A program made the translations under genes and the position numbers. A model generated the notes under the pieces. That model did no database searches. It saw only the letters and a program-made list of their open reading frames with translations, and had not been told where the DNA came from. A DNA stretch of 64,000 bases from contig CM075655.1 in the NCBI GenBank assembly GCA_037953625.1, positions 121,031,001 through 121,095,000 on the forward strand, given 5' to 3'. The DNA is from Crotalaria pallida. Lineage: Eukaryota > Streptophyta > Magnoliopsida > Fabales > Fabaceae. Positions 34,250 to 45,313 of the stretch are shown one piece after another (the stretch's first letter is position 1; each line of letters begins with the position of its first letter).

Positions 34250-34430
34250 AATGGGTTTGGCCTAGTGGAAGCATGCTAGGATCATAAAAATATTGAGAAC
34301 CCATAAGATCATAAGGTCAGATGCTCGAATCCTTGTGGAGAACATCTCTTGAGGAGGCACCCCACTCACGTTGCTCCAGATGCCGCCGTACCGGGACTGT
34401 AAAGTTCTCCTCCACAGTTTTTTTTCAAAA
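34250..34430 (+). mobile_element. SINE-like element, family D, nested in the hAT element
   Basis: It starts GGGTTTGGCCTAGTGG (an A-box-like element), has a B-box-like GATGCTCGAATCC and a T-rich then A-rich end. Flanks around 34234-34246 and 34433-34446 are similar A/T-rich strings, so the target duplication is only suggestive. Confidence 0.6.
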
Positions 34431-34904
34431 AAGAAATATTTAAAAACATACAAATAGTTCATGTCCAAATAGCACTAGCCAGTCTAGCCTTGATGATAGT
34501 TCATTTTTGGCCATATGTTGCTAACAAATCTCCGTAGTATATGTGCAATTCAGATGCCCTTTTTGGCCATATCCATCGATTAATCTATGCATAAACTCAT
34601 AAATCAATAAAACTAATTTATTTACTAACTTAATAAATTTTTAATTTTTTTTCATATTTAACTTTTATCTCTCAGTTAAGTATAATTATTGAGTGAGTTC
34701 ACTATTTTTTTTTTAAACTACCGGTCCGGTCCCAATGGTCTCAAATTTTATGAGACCGTAGATCGGACGATAAAAGAACAGTTTAGGAATTTGGGACCGG
34801 ACCGGACCATGAAACCGAATCAGACCATATTTTTCGGTTTGATCCGGTTCAATCCAACCGATCTCGCGGTCCAGGACCAGATCGCTTACACCCCTGATCA
34901 TCAT

Positions 34905-35707
34905 TGAAGAGAAGGCGAGCCTCAGAATTAGATTAATTAATTAATTGCTTAATTGGAAACCTGTGTAGCTTCTAATGATTAGTAATTGTTCATATCAATG
35001 TGATTGGCATCTTCGGTTTCCATTATCTTTTGTTCTACAATATTCACAATCTACATTGTGACAGTCGTGAATTATGATGCCAATTTGGGCCACGACTTTT
35101 CATGATTAGATAACAAACTAGTAATTAAACGAAGGGAACGATATAATCCAGACGCTTCTCAAATTTGCTAAGCTATAAATCAACCACGCATCCAACTTTA
35201 AGTTCAACTTATGTAGAGAGCTAAGTTAATTAAGCAATGAGTATTGAGAGGTCTCTAATTTTTTTTGTATTCTTCGGCTGATAACCAAAAATTAATCTCT
35301 TTCAAGATGTAGAGGTCATTGAAATGAGTATTGTCGTATCTATCAATAAAATCTTTTTATATACTCAACAAATATCGCACATCTGACATCATGCTTAAAA
35401 AACTCAATCATTTACCAAATATGTTGAGCCTTGTTGGTATTGAAATATAAGCAAAAATGTAGATGCATAATTATATTTGAATATCCATAATGGATATTTG
35501 TAATTGACATCTGCTTGTCTTATATGCAAAAGCAATTATCTATGCACATAAGACAAAGAGATTTCAATTCCATATCTTATTTTTGATGTTCAGATAACAC
35601 TACCTAATGTAAATGCATAAACAAATATGCATGTATAAGATATACGTATTGGTAGAGCAAGAGTTGAAACATTCTCAAACAACTGAAGCTAAGCTCCGCT
35701 TTGCAAA

Positions 35708-35744
<37 letters not shown>

Positions 35745-36313
35745 TGATAAGCACTTTGCAAATATTATGAATCTTAAAAAATATAAATTAAATAAGAAAA
35801 CAAAAAAATGGAGAATAAAAGAACAAAATGGTTTTACTAAATTTTCTTAAATATAATTGTAATTTAGAAAAATTATTATTATATGATTTTAATGGACCAT
35901 GAATTTATATAAGGATCTTTCCAAAATATAATATCTTATTAATTTATCGAAATCAATAATTTTTTAGGACAAAAAAATTATTATTTTAGAGAATTTATTA
36001 ATTTATCCGGTATTAATTTAAAAAGATTTTACGATGCATGTATCTTGTTAATTACTGCATCCTGGATTTTATAATCAACTATTACGATCTTACACTTTAC
36101 GTTGTTCCAAAATGCATCAATCTATCACTTAGGTAAATCTAAGACTAATGGTATGAACTTGTAGAAGGAAGGTCTCCATTATATAATAGTACTTGGATTA
36201 TTGGTCGTAATTATGTCTAGTTGAAGTTCACTTCCCTTATTAAGTACATCTCCAAAGAAAAAGTGAAAGAAGATGAACCTTAAGCCATTAATGTTTTATA
36301 GACTGGAGTATCA
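34905..36313. other. Intergenic, no gene seen
   Basis: AT-rich sequence with a (TTA)n microsatellite at about 35707-35744. No domain fragments or element ends were recognised. Confidence 0.5.
35707..35744. repeat. (TTA)n microsatellite
   Basis: About 12 TTA units in intergenic DNA. Confidence 0.9.
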
Positions 36314-36322
36314 TTCTTGGAT

Positions 36323-36772
36323 GACTTTTTCTTTTTCAACCTCACCCTTTATTCATTGGCCCCCACCGCCTGAAACAAGTTGGAAGATTTTTTCCGCTTG
36401 AAACAAGGCGGAAGCAAAATAAAACATTTTTCGTCTTATGCAAGTCGTATTATCTTTCGCCTTTCCAAAATCGTAAATAAAATAAAGTATTTTGCCTCTC
36501 ATCTGGCGGAAAACATAAAAATTTGTTATAATACCAAAATTGTCCCTCCGTTTATTCACGTACAAAACAATAAAAAGAAAGGAGATGGAGGGTTTACGGA
36601 GGAGCATTTCTGGAATTTCAACACTTTAATTGTTCCGCTTCTTTAAGTCGGAAGTATTTCCGCTTTTAAGTAGTCGGTTATTTTTCCGCCTTATGCAAAT
36701 TGGTAGTTTATCCGACTTGTTTCAGACTGTGGGGACTAATCAGTAAAGGATGAATTTCAAAAAGAAAAAATC
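36323..36772. mobile_element. Short MULE with AAGTCGG/CGGAA repeats, copy 1
   Basis: A 450 bp element. Ends read GACTTTTTCTTTTTCAA and, inverted, GATTTTTTCTTTTTGAA. A perfect 9 bp target duplication TTCTTGGAT lies at 36314-36322 and 36773-36781. The interior is built of short alternating blocks such as CCGCCTGAAACAAG, GGCGGAAG, TTTCCGC and AAGTCGGA. The element at 51197-51835 belongs to the same family. The two open frames across it are incidental. Confidence 0.82.
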
Positions 36773-36781
36773 TTCTTGGAT

Positions 36782-37102
36782 TGATCACGCTAATAGAATT
36801 ATAAACAGAATGATTCCCTATAACTAAAGAATTGACACTTGTTTCGTTTTTTCTAATAGATATTGTACTAATGGCAAATGCACAATGTTGTGTTTTGTTC
36901 AAAATAATCAAGTCCAACTTTTCTTGAGTCTTAGTGAGAAATCTTTTGGTGCTTTTTGTGGAATCTTGTCACATCTTTCAGAGTTTCATCCGGGGAAAAT
37001 TCCAAAAGATTAGGTCAAAGTCTCTAACAGTGATGTTCCACCTATGAAGTTAAGCTCCCTTGTGATTACAATTACTCATTTCTGAGTTTTTTTAACCTAT
37101 GC

Positions 37103-37154
<52 letters not shown>

Positions 37155-37768
37155 TGACTGATAGATAAATATTAAAAATAAATTTATGAAAAAACTATAC
37201 TTAATGAATATAAAATTATTATTTAATTCTTTAATACAAATTTGTTAGTTACGTTTAGAAAAATGATTGAATAACCTACAAAATCAACTTATACCACATA
37301 AAAAGTGATATGGATGTGAAGGAGGCATTTTTCTAAGATAAATAATTTTTTAATTTAAAATAAATAATTTATATTAAAATATTTAAAAAAAAAAGAAGAA
37401 GACAGATCTAGTAATTAATTTAATGTATTTTGTATTGATTAACCAATCACAATTCAAAATTTATAATTTATAAGTACTTTCGTTAGTTATTTTAACTTTA
37501 GTTTGGCAAAAAAAAAAATTTGATATTTTTTTACCATCTTTATGAAATGGAAGGAGTATATCATTGAATGCATCATTTCAATTTCTATTTTTCATGAAAA
37601 CGAACATATATTTTTGATACTTGTTTATCCCATACACATGATACACATATTAAAAAAAGCCTTAAAATATAAGCAAGTACGATTGTTCGTATTCACATTC
37701 CCCCTCAATCCATATTTAAAACCTTCCGTTGCTCCATTCATGAAACTCAGGACTTATAGAAAACAACA
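36782..37768. other. Intergenic and promoter region of the amino acid transporter gene
   Basis: Contains a (TA)n tract at about 37105-37143 and AT-rich DNA. CATATTTAAAACC at about 37711 is TATA-like but only about 55 bp from the ATG. No other feature was seen. Confidence 0.4.
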
Positions 37769-40700
37769 ATGGCTAACAACCTTGGTGGTGCTACAAACAA
37801 TTTAACCAATTTGTCAAGAAGATATTTCCATTCCCTGACCCAAACTCCTCACAGGCTTAAGAAAAGAATGCTAGCCACATGGACCCCAGAGCAGGAACTT
37901 AACCAAGTGAGGCAGAGGTCTGGTGCTGACATGAAGAGGAAGCTCAAGTGGTATGATCTTATAGCTCTTGGAATTGGAGGAATGCTTGGTGTTGGAGTCT
38001 TTGTCACTACTGGCTCTGTGGCTCATCATCACTCTGGCCCTTCTGTTTTCATATCTTATATCATTGCTGGAATATCAGCTCTTCTCTCATCTTTGTGTTA
38101 CACTGAATTTGCTGTTCAAGTCCCAGTTGCTGGAGGAGCTTTCAGTTATTTAAGATTAACTTTTGGTATGAAGTCTTTTCTTTCATTCTCGTTAGGATCA
38201 ACAGCTTAATTAAATGCTTATTCAATAAGCTTAATTAAAATATACTAAAAGAGCTTATTTTCATACACTTTTTAACAAGCTTATTTTCATTATAAAAAAT
38301 ATATTTTTACAATTCACAACGTTCGATTTTGAGTCAATTTTTGATTTTTTGTATTCTAAATCGAAAGTTGTCTCGTAAAGTTGTACATATAACATTGTTG
38401 TAATTCTTACGTTTCTCTGGTGATCTTTCTAAAATAAATGAAAAAAATAGCTTATTTTGAAGCGCATTGACTTGTTTAATTTGGACTTTCATGGTTGATG
38501 TAGGAGAATTCGTGGGATATTTTGCTGGAACAAATATACTAATGGAGTATGTCTTCTCAAACGCTGCAGTATCAAGGAGTTTTACAGAATATTTGAGCTT
38601 TGCGTTTGGAGAAAATAATCCAAATGTGTGGAGAGTGGAAGTGCATGGATTGCCAAAGGATTATAACATGTTGGATTTCCCAGCTGTGGCTCTTATTCTC
38701 CTTCTCACTCTGATCTTGTGTTATAGGTTTGCATTGGTCTATTCTTACTTCTCTTTTTTTCTTCTTTTCTTTCTTATTTATTAGCTTAGTGGTCCATCTT
38801 TCATTGGATAAACATGTAGAGAGATTCTTCCGTGTTCTTTGCACCTTGAAATATATGATTTTTTTAGATTTGAGGATAAAAGATTATAAAGAATATTTAT
38901 GATTGTGGATAAAATATTATAAAAAAAATATTGTTGAATTAAAAAACTAAATATTTAAAAAATATATTAAGAGTGCTAAATATTTAAAACATATATTAAG
39001 AGTACTTTGGTGGAAGTAATGGTATTCCCCAAAAAAAATCTTAGTCCCACATTGCTCAATATTTGTTAGTCTTAACCCTTTATATTTCATTTTGTTCAAC
39101 ATATTTGCAAATGTCTTATTGGGTTTTAGTAGTTGATCAATTGGGTCCTATATGCATGTTGACTTCGTTTGGGGGTGCTTGCCTCTTTTTTGGAAGGTCA
39201 TTGACTAATGATATATTTTAGTTTTCCATATGTTTTTAATTCATAGTCATTGCAGTTTTAATGACTCATTGTTTAACCGTTTTCAGACAAGCCTTTTATT
39301 ATGTTTCATGCCAATACTTGGCTATAAAATGTCGGTCTTACACTGGCTTAGACTAACCATGAAAACACTTTCTTCTATTTGTCTCTTATCCATTTTCTTC
39401 TAATTGAGCAACCTATCTTGTGAGTATCCAAATTTCCTACTTTAAGTGCACGAGTTAGGGAGTTGTTATACTAACATTAAGAATAAGAACCGATTGATAT
39501 ATAGTTGCACCTTGATTATCTAGAAATTTTACTTTTTTTAATGCAGTGATATTTTCCACAACATAATCATTATCAACTCCTTTTTTCTAACATAGTTGAC
39601 TTAGTTTCTCAATACATGTTTATCATTTCTTTTACTCCTTATCCTCGGTTCAAATTAAGCAAACCCTTAAATGTAAGATAGATCAACTATGGCCTGTGAA
39701 AATGATTTATTACACATTCAATGGTACTGATCTCTTGATCAATGAACACCTAGCAATTTCATAAATAATTTAATATATTACTATCATGTTATGAAATAAA
39801 CTCCTTTCGTATCCATTTCCTGTTTTTCTTTTTAATCAAATGTTGAGCCCTTATCGTAACTAGGTTTTAATGGAATATGAAAATGATAGCTATAATTTGA
39901 TAAATAAATATTTACTTTGTTGTTGACTGCAGTACTAAGGAAAGCTCCATGTTGAACCTCATCATGACAGTTTTCCATGTGATTTTCTTTGGATTTATTA
40001 TTGTTGCTGGTTATTGCAATGGAAGTGCCAAAAACTTGGTTAGTCCAAAAGGAATAGCTCCTTTCGGTGTTAGAGGTGTTCTTGATGGAGCAGCTATAGT
40101 CTACTTCAGCTATATAGGCTATGACTCAGCTTCAACCATGGCAGAGGAGATCAAAGATCCTTCAATGAGCTTGCCTATTGGAATTGTGGGCTCAGTTCTT
40201 ATAACCACCGTGCTCTATTGCCTCATGGCTTTGTCTTTGTGTATGATGACCCCTTACAATGAGGTTAGTATATGGAATAGTAATTAGTACTATCATACGA
40301 AGCCTCCTAAGATTCTACGAGTATATTTTCTTTCAGTAATGTTGATCTCACATAATCATATTAGTTGTGAATTACACCACCTTATTTACATTAAAAAAAT
40401 ATTTGTCATTTTCAATAATTTTCTCTCAAGTTGAAAAGATGTTAAAAAAAGTGTGATGAAACTGATGTGAGATTCAGGAGTTAATCTTCTTTCAGAAAAA
40501 TGTTTCATGAACAACAAAAGACCATATTGTGCTTTTCTTTAAATGAAATTTTGAAATGCATCTATATCGAATATTTTAACAAATATACAAAAATGTCGAA
40601 TATTTTATGTTCCAATAACAGAAAGGAATCTTCTTGAATTTGAAATCGATGCACCATATACATGTTTTTCAGTGATAAAACATATGTTCCTATTATTTAA

Positions 40701-41596
40701 TAGTTATCAGATAAAGCATCATTCTCAATTCCATTCCTAAAGATTGGACGGAGGTGGGCGAGCAACCTTGTGGGGGCAGGTGCAAGTTTGGGAATAGTGG
40801 CTTCTCTCTTGGTTGCCATGTTGGGTCAAGCCAGATACCTTTGTGTTATAGGAAGGGCCCGGCTGGTGCCCTCTTGGTTAGCCAAAGTGCACCCTTCAAC
40901 AGGCACCCCATTGAATGCCACACTTTGTTTGGGTAATGAAAAAGAAAAAAAATTCTTTTAGTCAGAAATCTCCCGCACGATAATCTTTTGACACATCCGA
41001 ATTTGGATAAATTTATGAATATTGTTTCTTTTCTTGTTATAGGACTTTGCACAGCATTCATCGCGCTTTTCACAGAGCTCGACATTATAATTGAGTTGGT
41101 CAACATAGGCACACTCTTGGTGTTCTACCTTGTGGCCAACGCTCTATTATACCGTCGATATGTAATCAGTAAACATGTCCCACCATTACATACTCTCCTG
41201 TTCTTGCTTCTCCTTTCTCTCAGTGCTTTAGGTTTCTCCATATCGTGGAAATTCAAGCAGCAACGGTGGGGTTTGCCACTATTTGGTGGGCTCATGATCA
41301 CAGTTACAGCATCTTTTCAACACATGGTTCCTAGCCATGCCCAAGATGCTGATTGGTCGGTGCCATTTATGCCTTGGCCAGCTGCAATGTCTATTTTTCT
41401 TAATGTTTTCCTCATGACCACACTGAAGCTCCTCTCTTTTCAAAGGTTTGCCATATGGGCATGTATCATTACCATCTTCTATGTCCTCTACGGTGTTCAC
41501 TCCACTTATCAAGCAGAGGAGATTGAGATGGGTGCAAATGAAGTTAGCTCAGGCGCATCTCACTTGCAAACTAAGGCAGAAATTGAACTGCTTTAG
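37769..41596 (+). CDS. Cationic amino acid transporter (CAT family)
   Basis: Five exons (37769-38165, 38504-38726, 39933-40263, 40704-40932, 41043-41596) join in frame to 577 aa. After a hydrophilic N-terminus, KWYDLIALGIGGMLGVGVFVTTG is the APC-superfamily first helix, followed by SYIIAG...CYTEFA, PVAGGAFSY, the YIGYDSASTMAEE block, VAMLGQARYLCVIGRARLVP and hydrophobic C-terminal helices. About 12-14 membrane segments are expected. CAT proteins import basic and other amino acids by proton coupling at the plasma membrane or tonoplast. The sequence looks closest to the CAT5-CAT8 group; I cannot assign the member. The exon 4 acceptor is TTTAATAG ending at 40703; a nearby ATCAG at 40710 would give a premature stop. 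Confidence 0.92.
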
Positions 41597-42344
41597 TTGA
41601 AGCACCTCTAATTTAAGTTTTACTCTTCTTCCTTCTTGGCCTCTTCAAAACCAAAGCATATCAATACTAGTTCCCACTGCAAAAAACAATGCAATGGTAA
41701 AGTTATGGACATGATTAATCTCTCTGTATATGTGTGCATTGTACCAGACAGACAATGGATTTTCAAAGGGCATGTTTGATGTTGCATTGGCTTTTCTTGA
41801 CTTGTTGATAAGATGTACATAATATAAGGATGCAAACTCTTGAAGTAACGTTGCAACAATCATTCTTCAGAAGTTGGAAAAATGATTCATGATCAACTCC
41901 GAAAATAGATGTCAATGAGGAGCGCAATACAGAATCTTGTAAAATTTGTGATGGAACATTTCTATCGTTATGTCATTTTGGCTGCGTGTCCAAAGTTGGG
42001 TCACATAAAAAGTGAGTGGGTTTAATCTTTTTCAATATCCCTGGAAGGAAAATTTTAACGTAATCCAACAGAATATATTTCAACTATTAAATGATATTTT
42101 AATTTAATATGTTTTATTAAACATCAATGAGAAATTGAGAATACAAATTTAAAATAGAAATAATGAAGCCCTACAAATATTGCAAAATTACAAATTACAA
42201 ATTAATAATGAACAACATAGTGAGAATGATGAATATCAATAACTCACTGACCCGTTTGAACCAAAAGGGAAAAAGCCCTTATAACCCCATGATGCAGAAT
42301 AGTAGCAGCATCTTCTGTATAACTGAATATATTCCCAATTAGCC
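41597..42344. other. Convergent intergenic region between CAT and UVH1
   Basis: The two genes converge here, so this holds both 3' UTRs. AT-rich. Open frames on the minus strand at 41620-41863 have no recognisable product. Confidence 0.5.
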
Positions 42345-45276
42345 TCATAACAAGGTTGGATATTTAGCATCAAGAAAGTCTCTAAGAGTCCGAGCAGCTT
42401 TATGACCTCCCATTAATTCTGCCAACTTCTCCACAGGAAGAAGTGCAAGCTCTGCCAAGCTCTTACACCCATCCATTATGGCCCTGTAGTTTGAATCTGT
42501 AACACCTGGAAGTCGTCTTAGAAACTCCACAGCCGACGTGTTGTAATTTTCAGCTCTGTGATCCAGCAATAAACCACTAAATTAACAAGTTAAATGAACA
42601 GAAGAGTCGGCACAATCAAATTCATTGATGACAAAATTTGATAGAGCTCTTCAGGTCTAACATTTATGTAGTAATGCATGGAGCCCATGTATTGATAGGC
42701 AAGAAAAGTTTCATGTTTGAGACCTGGTAATACTAAAAATGTATTAGCAACTCTAATTTAATGTGAAAAAGGGCTTAAAATCAATATCACATGAGACCTG
42801 GAGGCTGGATGTGTGCCTGCAAGCCTTTACATTATGTGAGAAAACAACTCATTACTGTTTGATATAACTACAAGAGTTTATACGCAAGAGACCAATATGA
42901 TTGATTTCCTGTAAACCCCATGTTCTCACTTCATCGAGTATCAACTATGAAAAAGCAACTTACCTCACATCATTTTCCACAATCCCTTCTTCTGAGGGGA
43001 CACCCACTCTCATTGCTTTTGTTTCATCTGGTTCATCTTGATTTGCCTTCAGTGAAGCAAATATTTCAGCAGTAGCATGCAAACTCCGAGACCAGATTAT
43101 TCTTAGCCGGGGAAAGTGTAGAGCAAGCAAGGACAACTTTGATATGATGCTATTTGGTGTCACATCATCGCCAATATCACTAGCTGACTGGAAAAGATGT
43201 CCGTGGAAGATCTAATGTTATTCACAATTCCAAAAAACAAAATGGCAGTCTATTATCGTTAAGCTGTCAATACCAATCAAAATATATTGATGTTTGAATA
43301 ATCATTTCTATCAGAGCCAAACAATCAAAAATCCTTTCCTCCAGAACAGACGAGTTGGACTAACATTTTAATATAAATGGGAAGCATTCTTAGAATTTAC
43401 CCCTCCCCGTGCAGGCTAGCCAATATTATTAATAATAATAATAAGACTGTAAAAGCAGAGTAAACGAAGCTGTATTATGGTCAGCAAACCTGGAATGAAA
43501 AGCTCTTATCCTGTGAAAACTCGATCAAGAGTACAGGTATCCTATAATACCGCACCATTGTCTCCACCTGGTGGTATAGACGACCTGAAGCGAAGCTCAT
43601 AAAGAGATCTTGAATACTTTTTCTTTCCACACAAATTAATGGTGATAGGATATAGTCACCAACTTCAAGGGTCACAGGAATGATGCGCATTCCCTTTTGA
43701 TGAAGTACATTTGGGAGGCTGCTCATGAACTCCCGCATGTCCACAATGACCTGAAAATTTGAAATTCCCAAAGCTATAAATTCCCTGGCAAGTATTGAGG
43801 CATAGATCATACATGAGAAAATATCACAAACCTGCATTTGTTTGTCAGCTTCCTTTCTCCCACCAGCTTTTCTGGTTATTGAGTTCTGAAGGGTAATTGA
43901 ATCTGACTCTAAAGTAGAATTCATTCCTAAACCATGCCCACTCTGATTAACAGCAGGAAAAATGCACCAGACAAAAAAGAAAGTAAGACAAAGGAAGTTA
44001 AATCAGCAAATCAAGTATTTGACAATTTGCCGCTCTCCATCTAACTCTATTCAAAGCAGCTATGCACAGAACGATGGACCAAATAAGCAAGACATAAAAA
44101 GAGAATGAAAAAAAAAGTAAAACAAACCTGGTCAATTGGAATCATCATCATAGATTTTTGCCTGATCAAAGATTCAAATGCCCCATTCTCTCTACGAATA
44201 CTTGCCTCAAACTTCTGAACCTCAGTAGAATCTTCATAGAAAAGAAAATATACTTTCAATCTTTTTGAGAGATTCTCAGCTTTGTAAACTTCAATCTCCC
44301 TAACAAAGGCCATGTCAGGATGGTAGACAATGATTATAGAAGGCTTTAATATAGCCAGTATAGGCTGATCACTTTCTAGGGCATAAAAATGTACTGGAGG
44401 TAACGGCTTCACATTTTCTGTTGCAGCATTAGTATTAGTATGTTTTCGAAGCACGATGTTGTCTACAGATGTCCCACCACGCAAGGTTTCAGAAAATCTG
44501 AGGGCGCTGACAGGACTAGCTTCATCTATGTGGACTTCATTTCTCGAATCAAGTTTATCACTTGTCGATGCCTCTCTATCAACATTATGGACTCCAGAGC
44601 CATCAATAACGGTTGGGCCATTTTTACTCCCTATTTTTCTCTTTCCTTTTCCACGACCCCGTCCACCTAAATCAGGCTGAGGGGCATCTTCAACAACATG
44701 ATCATTTTTAGCTAAATCTCTCAGCCCTGATGCTGCTGCAAGAAGTGCATCATGCTCCTGCTTACTAATGCTGCTGGTTTCTGCACTCTGAGCTGGTGTT
44801 ATGGGAGTAACTCCATCAAGGATACCAAAACCTTTGGGATCCTTTGGCTTTTTCTTCTTATTATGCACTATGTCACGTAGCTGTACTTTGCTTAGCAAGT
44901 ACTTCTTCCATTCGTCACCCATGACCTTCACAAATAATTAACAGCAGACGGGATACGTAAGTCAGACAAATGACAAACACGAAAGATGGGATACAGATAG
45001 AATGGCTGCTTCAACAGCCTATCAGCCAATCAATATGGACCAAAGTTGATCCATTCATTGCTAGTTGAACACATAAGTTACTAAGTACAGCAGCCAAACA
45101 CCGCTACCAATAATAGCTAATGAATTTCATCAAATAAAGTCTGACGACTTTCCATCAAGCAGTGGGAATAGGCATAGCCTATTTTTGGCCTGCATAGGTC
45201 TGACCTATTTAGCAAACAAGTCAGGTTGAGGCTTTCTGAAAGGTCCATTTATTTCATATTTATACACACACACACT

Positions 45277-45313
<37 letters not shown>

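Larger units (their letters stand above)
33299..34896. mobile_element. hAT-type element carrying a tandem array and a SINE
   Basis: A 1598 bp element. Ends TAGGGATGTAA and TTACACCCCTG form short imperfect inverted repeats. A perfect 8 bp target duplication ATCATCAT flanks it (33291-33298 and 34897-34904), the hAT signature. Subterminal GGTCC/GGACC-type repeats lie near both ends (about 33310-33340, 34035-34110 and 34720-34875), as expected for transposase-binding sites. No transposase frame is present. A tandem array and a nested SINE make up most of the interior. Confidence 0.82.

Noticed and set aside
40704..40712. Exon 4 of the amino acid transporter starting after ATCAG at 40710
   Set aside because: That acceptor gives a stop within ten codons; the TTTAATAG acceptor at 40703 keeps the transporter frame.
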